64,000 nt of DNA, from the NCBI RefSeq assembly GCF_009469605.1, contig NZ_SSXU01000006.1:124001-188000 (forward strand). Direction: 5' to 3'. Position 1 is the first letter of the stretch. The number at the start of each line of letters is the position of its first letter. Shown here piece by piece: positions 20,710 through 30,090 of this stretch. The stretch is from Zoogloea sp. 1C4 (GTDB taxonomy: Bacteria > Pseudomonadota > Gammaproteobacteria > Burkholderiales > Rhodocyclaceae). Below the pieces are notes generated by a model. The model was not told where the DNA came from. It saw only the letters and a program-made list of their open reading frames with translations, and searched no databases. The position numbers and the translations under genes were made by a program.

Positions 20710-21795
20710 CTACTTTTGGGTGTCGGCAGGCTTCTTGTCGTCCTTGGCTTTGGCGGTTGCGCTGTCGGTCTTCAATTGCCGCTCAATGAGCGCCTCAAAT
20801 CCGTCGGCTAGGTTGCGTGCGGCAAGGCCGGTCGAGAAGAAGCGGCTCAGGCCGTAGTCGATTGACTGCGTCTGGGTGGATGCGCTGAACTGACCAAAGA
20901 CCGAGTACGCGTCCACTTCCCGCGAATCCTCCGGGTTTTCCATCGGCTTGCCATCGACTCCGTTGCTTGTAGTCGACTGCCCGTCGACGCCGGTCTGGTC
21001 ACGCGCCGTGAGTCGCGCACTGCCACCGCTGGCGTTCCAGTCCATTGTCGGAATGATTGCGATGTCGCGACCCGAGTAGCCAATGGTGAAGTTCGGCCCC
21101 TGCTCGGATGTTGTCGTCTGAACGCTGATGCCGATCCCCACGGTCATGCTCTGGCCATAGACGAGGCGGCGGACATGGTGTTGTTCTGGAGGCTTTCCCA
21201 GGGCTGAGGGTGGCTGCGGTTTCTGGCCCTCGTTTGTGGCGTTGGTTTGCTTGTTGGCGGTGTGCTCGGTTGTTGAGGTGTTCTTGGGCTTTGCGGCCGG
21301 CGCAGGGGCTGAGTTGGCCGTTTCCTTCTTGTCACATTCGTCGTTGTCCGCCGGGACTGTGTTTGCCAAGCCCCTCCGATAGCCGTTGGCCAAGTGCGAC
21401 GCCGCGATGCCGGTCGCGAAGAAGCGATCGAGCTTGACATGGCCTTTCTGGCTCTTTGCTGCAGTCGCGTCGGTGCTGCTCCCGCCGAGGAGCGCCCAGT
21501 CGCCCTTGCTGGTGAACTGGCCGAAGACAGAAAGCGCATCGCGCTTGTCGCTGCAGGTCTTGGACCATGCGGTGATCTCCTGAACCGATCCATCCGTCGT
21601 TACGGCCACCGGGACGATGGCGAGATTCTTGTCCTTGTATCCGAGCGTGAAATCGAAGCCCTGGGTGTCGGGCGTGGCGTTGACTGACATGCCGAAGGTT
21701 GTGGCACTGCCGAAGATCAGTGGCGTTCCCGATGAAGCGCAGGCGCATAGACCGAGAACGGGCAAGAGTGCGATCAGACGTGGGGCTGTGTTCAT
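20710..21795 (-). CDS. Lipoprotein with internal duplication, unknown function
   Basis: 361 residues, family not recognised. The signal peptide ends in a lipobox-like LCAC (Cys19), so an outer- or inner-membrane lipoprotein is likely. The mature protein is two copies of one domain: copy A (about 28-141) and copy B (about 213-334). Matching blocks in order are FGSATTFGMSV / YGQSMTVGIGISV, GFDFTLGYKDKNLAIVP / GPNFTIGYSGRDIAIIP, DALSVFGQF / DAYSVFGQF and LDRFFATGIAASHLANGY / LSRFFSTGLAARNLADGF. A low-complexity Thr/Asn/Pro/Lys linker (150-205) joins them and a Lys/Asp tail ends the protein. The start has a consensus AGGAGG site. It lies between a small lipoprotein and the wall hydrolase and is probably co-transcribed with them. 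Confidence 0.8.
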   Translation of the reverse strand: MNTAPRLIALLPVLGLCACASSGTPLIFGSATTFGMSVNATPDTQGFDFTLGYKDKNLAIVPVAVTTDGSVQEITAWSKTCSDKRDALSVFGQFTSKGDWALLGGSSTDATAAKSQKGHVKLDRFFATGIAASHLANGYRRGLANTVPADNDECDKKETANSAPAPAAKPKNTSTTEHTANKQTNATNEGQKPQPPSALGKPPEQHHVRRLVYGQSMTVGIGISVQTTTSEQGPNFTIGYSGRDIAIIPTMDWNASGGSARLTARDQTGVDGQSTTSNGVDGKPMENPEDSREVDAYSVFGQFSASTQTQSIDYGLSRFFSTGLAARNLADGFEALIERQLKTDSATAKAKDDKKPADTQK

Positions 21796-21811
21796 GATGT
21801 GTTTCCTCCTG

Positions 21812-22156
21812 TCAGTGGGTGTTGGGGCTCACGACACAGACCCCGTTGGTGGACGCTTGCAGACGTCTGGCTGCTTCGAGATGTTCGGCCTCGCTAACCC
21901 AGATCACCAGCCTGCATTCCGGCCCGAGGGAAGCCCAGCTCTGCCGCGTGATACCAGCGCTCCAGCCCATCGGTGTCGAGGTGATGCCCAAGCCTTGTAT
22001 TTCGGCGACATGGCTCGTTGTAGGCCCGTCTACGACCACGCTCAAAACGCCCCACCGATGCTCAAGCCGGACTTCACCTGAAGGGGAGTCAATACGGACA
22101 CTCGCACAGCCAGCGGTGATAAATGCGACGAGTAGGGGTAACACAAGCCTGTACAT
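21812..22156 (-). CDS. Small lipoprotein of unknown function
   Basis: 114 residues. The N-terminus MYRLVLPLLVAFITAGC is a typical lipoprotein signal with the lipidated Cys17. The mature part (about 98 residues) contains EVRLEHRWGVLSVVVDGPT and a C-terminal region CRLVIWVSEAEHLEAARRLQ, with no recognised domain. It is the first gene of the set that continues with the duplicated-domain lipoprotein 16 bases downstream and the NlpC/P60-like hydrolase. It is divergent from gltX. Confidence 0.75.
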   Translation of the reverse strand: MYRLVLPLLVAFITAGCASVRIDSPSGEVRLEHRWGVLSVVVDGPTTSHVAEIQGLGITSTPMGWSAGITRQSWASLGPECRLVIWVSEAEHLEAARRLQASTNGVCVVSPNTH

Positions 22157-22298
22157 CCTGCGAGTCTCCCTCTAGCGGTTTGGAATTAGTGAGGTGTTTT
22201 GAATATAGATGTCGGATACGCTAATCGCATCCTAATTTTTTGAGGCACGTGGTTCCGGGTCTGCCGGGCTGGAGTCCTCTGCGAGTGAGGGCTTTTGA

Positions 22299-22304
22299 TA
22301 GAAT
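22299..22304 (+). promoter_or_regulatory. Possible -10 box of gltX
   Basis: TAGAAT lies 31 bases before the chosen gltX start at 22336, in a short AT-rich break (TTTTGATAGAATCG). The -35 region is not clear. It matches the hexamer before glnB and uvrD. Confidence 0.4.
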
Positions 22305-22335
22305 CGCGGCTTTCGTCTTCACCCGGATCTCCGCC

Positions 22336-23733
22336 ATGGCTTCTACCGTCCGCACCCGCTTCGCCCCCAGCCCCACCGGCTACCTGCACATCGGGGGGGC
22401 GCGCACGGCGCTGTTCTCGTGGGCCTACGCCCGTCGTCACGGCGGCACCTTCATCCTGCGCATCGAGGACACCGACGTAGCCCGCTCCACGCCCGAAGCC
22501 GTCCAGGCCATCCTCGACGGCATGAGCTGGCTCGACCTGAACTGGGACGAAGGCCCGTTCTACCAGATGCAGCGGATGGACCGGTACAAGGAAGTCATCC
22601 AGCAGATGCTGGCCGCCGGCACCGCCTACCCCTGCTACATGCCGCCCGAAGAGCTCGACGCCCTGCGGGAGGCCCAGCGCGCCCGCGGCGAGAAGCCCCG
22701 TTACGACGGCCGCTGGCGTCCCGAGGCGGGCAAGGAGCTGCCCGAGCCGCCCGCCGGCGTGTCGCCCGTGATCCGCTTCAAGAACCCGACTGACGGTGTG
22801 GTCGCCTGGGACGATCTGGTGAAAGGCCGCATCGAGATCGGCAACGCCGAGATGGACGACCTCATCATCGCCCGCGCCGACGGCACGCCCACCTACAATT
22901 TCTGCGTGGTGGTGGACGACTGGGACATGGGCATCACCCAGGTCATCCGCGGCGACGATCACGTGAACAACACCCCGCGCCAGATCAACATCCTCAAGGC
23001 CCTGGGCGCCACTGTGCCCCAGTACGCCCACCTGTCGATGATCCTCGGCGACGACGGCCAGAAGCTCTCCAAGCGCCACGGCGCGGTGAGCGTCACCCAG
23101 TACGACGACGACGGCTACCTGCCCGAAGCCGTCATCAACTACCTGGCCCGCCTGGGCTGGAGCCACGGCGACGACGAGATCTTCTCCCGCGAGCAGCTGG
23201 TGGAATGGTTCGGCCTGGACCACATCACCCCGTCCGCCGCCCAGTTCAACACCGAAAAGCTCAAGTGGCTCAACGCCCACTACATCAAGCAGACCGACAA
23301 CGCCCGGCTGGCCGCGGATGTGTCGCGCCGGCTCGCCCAGCGCGGTGTCGATCCGGAAACCGGCCCGGCGCTCGAGGCGCTGATCGCCCTGTACAAGGAT
23401 CGCGTGTCCACCCTCGTCGAACTCGCCGACGCCGCCGAGCCCTTCTACATCGACCTGCACCCGGCGCCCGAGCTCATCGCCCAGCATCTCACCGACGCCG
23501 CCCGCACCGCGCTCGCCACCCTGCGCGGCAAGCTGGCCGACGTGGCCTGGGAGAAGGCGCTGCTGAGCGGCGCGATCAAGGAAACCTGCACCGCCCACGG
23601 CATGAAGATGCCCCAGGTGGCGATTCCGCTGCGTGTCGCGCTGCTGGGTCAGCCCCAGACGCCGTCCATCGACGCGGTGCTCGAAACCATGGGCCGCGAG
23701 CTGGTGCTGGCGCGGCTGGATCGGGTGCTGTAA
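22336..23733 (+). CDS. gltX: Glutamyl-tRNA synthetase
   Basis: 465 residues, normal for the non-discriminating or Glu-specific bacterial enzyme. Class I signatures are present: the HIGH box as [11 protein letters not shown] near the N-terminus and KLSKRHG as the KMSKS box. It also has [13 protein letters not shown] and [20 protein letters not shown]. The ATG at 22336 begins [20 protein letters not shown], the typical N-terminus; the longer frame upstream is not coding-like. It charges tRNA-Glu. A terminator follows and the neighbours are unrelated. Confidence 0.96.
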   Translation: MASTVRTRFAPSPTGYLHIGGARTALFSWAYARRHGGTFILRIEDTDVARSTPEAVQAILDGMSWLDLNWDEGPFYQMQRMDRYKEVIQQMLAAGTAYPCYMPPEELDALREAQRARGEKPRYDGRWRPEAGKELPEPPAGVSPVIRFKNPTDGVVAWDDLVKGRIEIGNAEMDDLIIARADGTPTYNFCVVVDDWDMGITQVIRGDDHVNNTPRQINILKALGATVPQYAHLSMILGDDGQKLSKRHGAVSVTQYDDDGYLPEAVINYLARLGWSHGDDEIFSREQLVEWFGLDHITPSAAQFNTEKLKWLNAHYIKQTDNARLAADVSRRLAQRGVDPETGPALEALIALYKDRVSTLVELADAAEPFYIDLHPAPELIAQHLTDAARTALATLRGKLADVAWEKALLSGAIKETCTAHGMKMPQVAIPLRVALLGQPQTPSIDAVLETMGRELVLARLDRVL

Positions 23734-23757
23734 GCCCGGCGTCGGCAGGCGTTCGAC

Positions 23758-23795
23758 AAGTAAAAAGCGCGGCCCTCGGGTCGCGCTTTTTACTT
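23758..23795. terminator. Terminator after gltX
   Basis: A 14-base stem (AAGTAAAAAGCGCG at 23758-23771 with CGCGCTTTTTACTT at 23782-23795) encloses a 10-base loop. The T-run in the descending arm serves gltX, and by symmetry the convergent gene ending at 23830. Confidence 0.85.
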
Positions 23796-23829
23796 CGGGC
23801 GGCCGCTTTGCGAGCTGGCCGGGGGAGGA

Positions 23830-24648
23830 TCAGAAGTCCGTGCTGCGGCGGGGTTGCTCTGCGCCGGCGACGATCTGGCCGTTGCGCACCCGCACCGGGT
23901 CGCCCACGCGCCACACCGGCGCGCTCTGCTGCTCGATCACCCGGCGGGTGCCGTCTTCGAGCTTCACGGTGATCTGGTAGTGGCTGATTGTGCGGTAGCG
24001 GCGCTCGGCCTCGTTGCCGGCCAGGCCGCCCAGCACCGCACCGCCGATGCGGGCGATCTGCTTGCCGGAGCCTTCACCCACCTGATGGCCCAGCACGCCG
24101 CCGAGGATCGCCCCGCCGATCGCGCCGATGCCGCTGCCTTCACCCTTCTGCTGGATCGCCTCGATGTGCTCGATCACGCCACAGTCGCGGCAGACGGGGG
24201 GCGGCGCAGGAGGCGCATCCGCCACCCGGCGGCCGGCGTGTTCACCCGGCGGCGGTGCGTCGCGAGGTGCAGGCACTGCGTCGGCCGGCGGCGGATCGCC
24301 GATGACGGCGGCCTGGGCTGGCTTGGGATGGGGCTTGGGTTTAGGGGGCGCCGTCTTGGCCGGGGCGGGCGCGACGTGCTCTGCCTTGGCCGCGGGCGGC
24401 TCGGGCTTGGTCTCGACCACGGGCGCCGGCGCCGGAGCGGGCTCGGCGGCGGCGATGGGCGGGGGCGCCTCGATCGGCTTGATGGGCTGCGCCGGGGCGG
24501 TCGCCACGCTTTCGGGCGCGGCGGGCTTGCTGAAATCAGGCAGGACGCCCGCCAGCTTGGCGACGCCGGCCAGGCTGACGGCGGTGACGGATGCGGCGGC
24601 CACCCACAGCATCGGGTGCAGGCCGGGTTTGTTCGGGGTCGTGCTCAT
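23830..24648 (-). CDS. Glycine-zipper membrane-anchored envelope protein
   Basis: 272 residues. One N-terminal membrane anchor (LWVAAASVTAVSLAGVAKL) is followed by a long Pro/Ala/Lys-rich linker (about 40-150), a CRDCG motif and a glycine-zipper 2TM segment of the 17-kDa-antigen type (SGIGAIGGAILGGVLGHQVG ... RIGGAVLGGLAGNEAERR). A small C-terminal beta domain follows (YQITVKLEDGTRRVIEQQ ... VGDPVRVRNGQIV). Such proteins are generally periplasmic or outer-membrane associated with unknown function. The linker length would let it span the periplasm. ATG 24648 has a GGAGAA site; the longer frame to 24672 is less likely. Confidence 0.82.
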   Translation of the reverse strand: MSTTPNKPGLHPMLWVAAASVTAVSLAGVAKLAGVLPDFSKPAAPESVATAPAQPIKPIEAPPPIAAAEPAPAPAPVVETKPEPPAAKAEHVAPAPAKTAPPKPKPHPKPAQAAVIGDPPPADAVPAPRDAPPPGEHAGRRVADAPPAPPPVCRDCGVIEHIEAIQQKGEGSGIGAIGGAILGGVLGHQVGEGSGKQIARIGGAVLGGLAGNEAERRYRTISHYQITVKLEDGTRRVIEQQSAPVWRVGDPVRVRNGQIVAGAEQPRRSTDF

Positions 24649-24747
24649 GGTGGGTTCTCCGTTCGAGTTCACAGCTTAACGCTGCAGCCCGGGGATGGCG
24701 CACCGCGGCAATGGCCGCTTACAAAATCATCCGGAATGACGCGGGGC

Positions 24748-26661
24748 CTATTCCTCGCTGCCGGCGCCAGGGCGCGGCGGCTTGAGCAGGTAGCGGGCCG
24801 GGTCCAGCGCATCGACGAGATCCCGCTCCAGGGGCAGCGGATCGCCATTGATCTGGCTGGCCAGCAGCTCGCCCACCAGACTTGCCCACACCAGCCCGCG
24901 GGCGCCAAAGCCGGTCGCGGCAAACAGCCCGGGCTGGCGGGGGATGTCGGCCAGTGGCGTGGTCCGTTCGGCGTTTGCCACCGCCGGCACCGCGCCGACC
25001 ATCGGCAGGCGATCCGGAGAGGCGGGGCGGAAGCCCACCCGGCCGTCGAGGCTGGCCGGATCGAAGGGGGCGGAGAAGCCGGGCAGGATGAAGTCCAGCT
25101 TGGTGAGGTTCTCCCGGTGCTCGGCCTCACGCAGTTCGGTGCCATCGTCGTCGGCGATGAAGGTGGCGCCGGCGCAGCGGATGCCGTCCACCTCGGGGCT
25201 CACGTAGCCCAGCCGGCACACCACGACCTCCGGCGCGCTGCCGGGCGTGGCGGGCAGATGCGATACCTGGCCGCGGGCCGGCCGAACGGGCAGGCTGGCG
25301 GCTTCGGGGATGGCACGGATACCGACGCCGTTGGCGAGCACCATCACCGGCGCCCGGGCGATCTCGGCGCCGGATTCGTCGAGGGCGAGCCAGTCGTCGC
25401 CGCGCCGTTCGAGCCGGGCCAGACGGCGCCCGAACAGGGGGGTGATGCGGTCGCCGCCCGCCGCCAGATTGGCCGCGCACAGGGTCGGCGGCTGGATCCA
25501 GCCGCCCTGCGGGAACCACCAGCCACCCTGCGCCACCGGCCAGTTGGCGAGGCGCGAGGCCTCGTCCCGATCGGCGAAGCGCAGGTAGTCGGTGGGGTAC
25601 TGGTGGGTGTCGACGACGGCCTGCATCTTGGCGGCCTGCTTGTCGTCGCGGGCCAGATGGAGCACGCCGGTGGGCGCCCAGCGCACCGGGTGGCCGGCCT
25701 CGGCGAGGCGGGCGAGGTGATGCCGGCCGTACAGGAATCCGGCCCGGGTGATGCGGGCGAGGCGGTTGTCGTCGAGGCTGGGCAGGGGGCGGAACACGCC
25801 GGCCCGGTTGCCCGAGGCGCCCTGTCCGGGGCCGTCGGCTTCGTCGATCACGGTGATCTGCCATCTGCGGGCGGCGAGGCGTTCGGCTACCGATGTTCCG
25901 GCGACTCCGGCACCGATCACCAGCGCCCGGCGGGGCTGAATCATGTCGGCGGCGGGGGCATCCGCGCGGTGGCCGGTGAGCATCTCGCGCTTGCCGCCAA
26001 AGCCCGGGCGCCGCTCCAGCGCGAAGCCGGCGGTCTCAAGACCACGGCGGACATTGCCGCTAACCGACCAGGTTGCCAGCGTGGCTCCCGATGCGGCCAG
26101 TCGGGCGAGCTGGGCAAACACGGTCGGCGACCACAGGTCTGGATTGCGCGCGGGTGAGAAGCCGTCGAGAAAGAAGGCGTCGGCTGCCGCGTGCAACTGG
26201 GGCAGCGCGTCGACGGCATCGCCAAAAATGAGCGTCAGCACGACCCGTCCGCCGTCCAGATGCAGCCGGTGTACGCCCGGCGTTAGCGCCGGCCAGTGGC
26301 GGTGCAGTTCGCCGGCCAGCGGGGCGAGTTCGGGCCAGGCAGCGTGCAGGCGTGCCAGGTCGTCGGCGCAGAAGGGGTGCTTCTCCACCGAAACGAAATG
26401 GAGCTGCGCGCAATGCGCCGGATCGCTGCGCCAGGCGTCCCAGGTGGCGAGGAAGTTCAGGCCGAGGCCAAAGCCCGTCTCGATGATGGTGAAGCGCTCG
26501 CGCCCGATCCAGCGCAAAGGAAGCCTGTTGCCATCCAGGAAGACCTGTCGCGCCTGCCCGAGTCCGCCCGAGGTGGTGTGATAGACGTCGTCATAGGTGG
26601 GCGAGTAAGGTGTGTTGTCGTCGGTCAGGACGATCCGGGCGGGGACGATGGGGTGAAACAT
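24748..26661 (-). CDS. mnmC: Bifunctional tRNA wobble-uridine modification protein MnmC
   Basis: 637 residues. The N-terminal SAM-dependent methyltransferase domain (1-235) has VLTDDNTPYSPTYDDVYH and ETGFGLGLNFLATWDAW; the C-terminal FAD oxidase (from about 248) has the dinucleotide fold VIGAGVAGTSVAERLA and DEADGPGQGASGNRAG. The oxidase converts cmnm5s2U34 to nm5s2U34 and the methyltransferase adds the last methyl to give mnm5s2U34 in tRNAs for Lys, Glu and Gln. It stands alone on the minus strand, divergent from the glycan locus, with a 211-base gap in between that shows no clear feature. Confidence 0.95.
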   Translation of the reverse strand: MFHPIVPARIVLTDDNTPYSPTYDDVYHTTSGGLGQARQVFLDGNRLPLRWIGRERFTIIETGFGLGLNFLATWDAWRSDPAHCAQLHFVSVEKHPFCADDLARLHAAWPELAPLAGELHRHWPALTPGVHRLHLDGGRVVLTLIFGDAVDALPQLHAAADAFFLDGFSPARNPDLWSPTVFAQLARLAASGATLATWSVSGNVRRGLETAGFALERRPGFGGKREMLTGHRADAPAADMIQPRRALVIGAGVAGTSVAERLAARRWQITVIDEADGPGQGASGNRAGVFRPLPSLDDNRLARITRAGFLYGRHHLARLAEAGHPVRWAPTGVLHLARDDKQAAKMQAVVDTHQYPTDYLRFADRDEASRLANWPVAQGGWWFPQGGWIQPPTLCAANLAAGGDRITPLFGRRLARLERRGDDWLALDESGAEIARAPVMVLANGVGIRAIPEAASLPVRPARGQVSHLPATPGSAPEVVVCRLGYVSPEVDGIRCAGATFIADDDGTELREAEHRENLTKLDFILPGFSAPFDPASLDGRVGFRPASPDRLPMVGAVPAVANAERTTPLADIPRQPGLFAATGFGARGLVWASLVGELLASQINGDPLPLERDLVDALDPARYLLKPPRPGAGSEE

Positions 26662-26872
26662 GAGCAGTCTTTGGGGAGGAGGGTCGGGCGGCGGGTACGC
26701 TTTTGGTGCGCCGCAGCAGGCTGGTTCGTGATAAATTTGACAGGTTTTTGCAAGGCTGCATGCGGCCGGCCATCAGTGCCGGAGGAATCTGGAACTCGGG
26801 GGCTCTGGCGTTGGTTGTTTGTGCTTGCTTCGGTGGGTTGAGCGTTCGGACGTTGCGCGAAAGGATGCCGGC

Positions 26873-27796
26873 ATGACCCGGCCCGACGTGGCCATCCTGA
26901 TGGGCACCTACGAGGGGCCGGAATTCTTCGGGCGCCAACTCGAATCCATTATTGCCCAGACCGTCACCGGCTGGAAACTCTGGATTTCCGACGATTCCTC
27001 CTCGACTGTCATGCGCGATGCGCTCTGTGATTACGCGGGAGCGCTTTCCGGGCGCGTGCAGTGCGATGCGGGGCCGAAGGGTGGGTTCGTGGCGAACTTC
27101 CTGCACTTGGCGTGCCGTGCCGATATCGACGCGCGTTACTTCGCCTTCGCCGATCAGGACGACATCTGGGATGCGGACAAGCTCGAGCGTGCCCTGGCTT
27201 GGCTCGAAACCGTGCCGGAGTCGGTGCCCGCGCTTTACTGCGGGCGGGTCCGGCTGGTGGATCGGGATGGCCGCGAGCTGGGTCTGTCGCCGCTGTTTGC
27301 AAGGCCGCCGGCCTTCCGCAATGCCCTTGTGCAGAGCATTGCGGGGGGCAACACGATGGTCTTCAATGCGGCCGCGCGGCGCCTTCTGATGAAGGCCGGC
27401 GCCGACGTGAATGTGGCAGTGCACGATTGGTGGATCTACCTCGTCGTCTCGGGGTGTGGCGGTGTGGTCAGGTATGATGCCTGCCCATCACTGTCTTACC
27501 GTCAGCATGAAGGCAATGTCATCGGTGGCAATTTCACCTGGGGTGCCATGGCGAGCCGGATGCTCCGGGCACTGGGCGGTGGGCAGCAGAAATGGCACGA
27601 CGGCAACCTGCGGGCGCTGGCGAGGCTGTCCGATAGCCTCACGCCCGACAGTCGGGCTTGCCTGGCGGCATTCGAGGGGGGGCGCGGCCGGTGGCTGGTG
27701 CCGCGTGTGGCTGGGTTTTTGCGCGCGGGCGTGTATCGCCAGACATGGCGCGGAAGCCTCAGCCTGTTTGCGCTGGCACTGCTGGGGCGGCTCTGA
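26873..27796 (+). CDS. Family 2 glycosyltransferase (rhamnosyltransferase-like)
   Basis: 307 residues with GT-A fold features: VAILMGTYEGPEFFGRQLES at the N-terminus, the DxD region in YFAFADQDDIWDADKL, and GGNTMVFNAAARRLL followed by HDWWIYLVVSG (ED/HDWW motif of many rhamnosyl- and related transferases). It is cytoplasmic or peripheral. ATG 26873 with AAGGA upstream is chosen over an in-frame start at 26819. It is the first gene of the surface-glycan locus and the only free-standing GT2 enzyme in it, so it may add an early or branching sugar to the lipid-linked glycan. Donor and acceptor are unknown. Confidence 0.85.
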   Translation: MTRPDVAILMGTYEGPEFFGRQLESIIAQTVTGWKLWISDDSSSTVMRDALCDYAGALSGRVQCDAGPKGGFVANFLHLACRADIDARYFAFADQDDIWDADKLERALAWLETVPESVPALYCGRVRLVDRDGRELGLSPLFARPPAFRNALVQSIAGGNTMVFNAAARRLLMKAGADVNVAVHDWWIYLVVSGCGGVVRYDACPSLSYRQHEGNVIGGNFTWGAMASRMLRALGGGQQKWHDGNLRALARLSDSLTPDSRACLAAFEGGRGRWLVPRVAGFLRAGVYRQTWRGSLSLFALALLGRL

Positions 27797-27929
27797 GCGC
27801 CGTACGAATTGAAGGGACGCGCGGCCTGATGCGGGCTGCTGCGATACAAGAAAGAAAACGGATTCTTGCTGTGGGTTTGATTTTGGTAAATAGCGCGTTG
27901 TCGGGAAGCGCTGCGGAGGCGTGCTGCTG

Positions 27930-28748
27930 ATGCGGGCTTTCTCGATCAGTCCGGGCGAGTTGATCGCCTCCGTGGTCCGAAACCGGGCCCTCATTGCCGC
28001 GCTGGTGAAGCGGGAAGTCATCGGCCGTTATCGGGGCTCGATGCTCGGCATCCTGTGGTCCTTCTTCAATCCGGTGTTCATGCTGGCGGTGTACACCTTC
28101 GTCTTCAGCGTGGTGTTCAAGGCGCGCTGGGGGGCGGGCAGCGACTCGAAGACCGAGTTCGCGCTGGTGCTGTTCACCGGGATGCTGGTGTTCGGCCTGT
28201 TCTCCGAGTGCGTGACGCGCGCGCCGGGTCTGATCCTCGCCAATGCCAATTACGTCAAGAAGGTGATCTTTCCGCTGGAGATCTTGCCGTGGGTGGCGTT
28301 GGGCTCATCGGTCTTTCACATGCTCATCAGCCTCGGCGTGTGGCTGCTGTTCTACGTGCCGCTGTTCGGGGTGCCTGGCATCACGGCGCTGCTGTTTCCC
28401 GTGGTGCTGCTGCCGTTGGTGCTGCTCACGCTGGGCCTGTCGTGGTTCCTCGCCTCGCTGGGGGTGTACCTGCGTGACGTGTCGCAGCTGATCGGCATCC
28501 TCACCACCGCGCTGATGTTCCTGTCGCCGATCTTCTTTCCGGTCACCGCCCTGCCCGAGGAGTTCCGTCCGCTGCTCAACCTCAATCCGCTCACGCCGGC
28601 CATCGAGAGTGCCCGGGATGTGCTGATCTGGGGGCGCGAGCCCGATTGGGCGCTGCTCGGCGCCAGCCTGACGGCGAGCACGCTGGTGGCGTGGCTGGGT
28701 TTTGCGTGGTTCCAGAAGACGCGGAAGGGGTTCGCCGATGTCATCTAG
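27930..28748 (+). CDS. wzm: Polysaccharide ABC transporter permease
   Basis: 272 residues with six hydrophobic helices and the ABC2 family pattern, including LVKREVIGRYRGSMLGILWS near the N-terminus and PLLNLNPLTPAIESARDVL near the C-terminus, both characteristic of Wzm/KpsM/RfbD-type permeases. It exports an undecaprenyl-linked glycan across the inner membrane together with the next gene product. ATG 27930 is favoured over GTG 27921 because CGGAGG lies a proper distance before it. The end overlaps the ATPase start by 11 bases. Confidence 0.9.
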   Translation: MRAFSISPGELIASVVRNRALIAALVKREVIGRYRGSMLGILWSFFNPVFMLAVYTFVFSVVFKARWGAGSDSKTEFALVLFTGMLVFGLFSECVTRAPGLILANANYVKKVIFPLEILPWVALGSSVFHMLISLGVWLLFYVPLFGVPGITALLFPVVLLPLVLLTLGLSWFLASLGVYLRDVSQLIGILTTALMFLSPIFFPVTALPEEFRPLLNLNPLTPAIESARDVLIWGREPDWALLGASLTASTLVAWLGFAWFQKTRKGFADVI

Positions 28749-30090
28749 ATCCGTCGTCCTGACCCTCGACGACGTGGGCAAGTGCTACCAGACCTACGCC
28801 AATCCGCGGGACCGCCTCAAGCAGTTCATCCTGCCCCAGGCCCATCGCCTGCTGGGCCTGCACCCGAAGCACTACGCCCACGACTTCTGGGCCCTGCGCC
28901 ACATCTCGCTGGAGCTTGAAAAGGGCGAGTCGGTGGGCATCGTCGGCAAGAACGGCAGCGGCAAGAGCACCTTGCTCCAGATCGTCACCGGCGTGCTGTC
29001 GCCCACGGAAGGGCGGGTCGAGACTCGCGGGCGGATCGCCGCGCTGCTTGAGCTCGGCTCCGGCTTCAACCACGAGTTCACCGGCCGCGAGAACGTCTTC
29101 CTCAACGGCGCCCTGCTGGGTTTCAGCCAGGCCGAGATCGAGGCCCGCTTCGACGACATCGCCGGCTTTGCCGACATCGGGGAGTTCATCGACCAGCCGG
29201 TCAAGACTTACTCCAGCGGGATGTTCGTGCGTCTCGCCTTTGCGGTGCAGGTGCAGCTGGAGCCGGACATCCTGATCGTCGACGAAGCCCTTGCGGTGGG
29301 CGACGCGCTGTTCCAGAAGCGCTGCTACCAGCGGCTCGAACGCTTCCTGTCGAGTGGTGGCACGCTGCTGTTCGTCTCCCACGACCAGGAAGTGGTGCGC
29401 ACCCTCACGTCCCGTTCGGTGCTGCTCGATGGCGGCCATTGCCGGGCCATCGGGCCGTCGTCCGAGATCGTCCTCGAATATCGCCGGCGCCTCCACGAAG
29501 AGGAAGTCCGCTACGCCAGCACCCACAAGCCGCCGCCCGAAGCGCCGGCCGAATCCGCCGATGCCGTGGCGCCGGTGCCCGAGGTGGTGGAGGACAAATC
29601 CTCCTTTGGCGATTTCGACGCCTACATCAAGCGTGTGGATGTCTTCGTGAACGGCAGCCCTTCGCTTGGCACCGTGCACCCCGACGACGAGATCCGGGTC
29701 AGCGTCACCTATCACTTCGTGAAGCCCCAGACCCGCCTGTCCTTCGGCATCCGCCTGCGCAACCGCGAGGGCGTCAAGGTGTATTCCGGTGGCACCTTCG
29801 CGGCTGATCTCAATGCCGCCCAGGGCAACCCGGGTTACGAGGGCGTGTGGCACAAGCAGTTCGAGGCGGGCGAGGTGTTCGTCGTGGACATGAGCTTCCG
29901 CTGCCTGCTGGGCGAAGGTTTTTACGAGGTGCAGGCCTACGTCTGCGAGGAAGAGATGTTCATGCCCGGCTACCAGCGCATGCTGCACTGGAAGGACGAA
30001 GCAGCCTTCTTCAACGTGGCGATGGACCGACTGAAGCGCTGGTATGGCGGTGTCTGCGACATCCAGCTCAACTACGCGTTTTCCAAGTAG
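28738..30090 (+). CDS. wzt: Polysaccharide ABC transporter ATPase with C-terminal glycan-binding domain
   Basis: 450 residues. The nucleotide-binding domain (1-240) has Walker A GKNGSGKST (about 70-78), the signature YSSGMFVRLAFA and Walker B ILIVDEALAVGD (about 178-189). After a linker of about 40 residues comes a beta-sandwich domain (about 290-445; KRVDVFVNGSPSLGTVHPDD ... FYEVQAYVCEEE), the Wzt C-terminal domain. In E. coli O8/O9a, the known case, this domain recognises the modified non-reducing end of the finished O-chain and licenses export. Its presence here implies that the exported glycan carries a terminal cap. The start overlaps wzm, and the following methyltransferase begins right after the stop. 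Confidence 0.92.
   Translation: MSSRSVVLTLDDVGKCYQTYANPRDRLKQFILPQAHRLLGLHPKHYAHDFWALRHISLELEKGESVGIVGKNGSGKSTLLQIVTGVLSPTEGRVETRGRIAALLELGSGFNHEFTGRENVFLNGALLGFSQAEIEARFDDIAGFADIGEFIDQPVKTYSSGMFVRLAFAVQVQLEPDILIVDEALAVGDALFQKRCYQRLERFLSSGGTLLFVSHDQEVVRTLTSRSVLLDGGHCRAIGPSSEIVLEYRRRLHEEEVRYASTHKPPPEAPAESADAVAPVPEVVEDKSSFGDFDAYIKRVDVFVNGSPSLGTVHPDDEIRVSVTYHFVKPQTRLSFGIRLRNREGVKVYSGGTFAADLNAAQGNPGYEGVWHKQFEAGEVFVVDMSFRCLLGEGFYEVQAYVCEEEMFMPGYQRMLHWKDEAAFFNVAMDRLKRWYGGVCDIQLNYAFSK

Noticed and set aside
26662-26872. Promoter with TTGACA at 26737 for the glycan locus
   Set aside because: No acceptable -10 box at 16-18 bases; the hexamer alone is not enough.
27797-27929. Internal promoter before wzm (TTGCTG ... 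TAAATA)
   Set aside because: Spacer of 15 bases and weak hexamers; not convincing.
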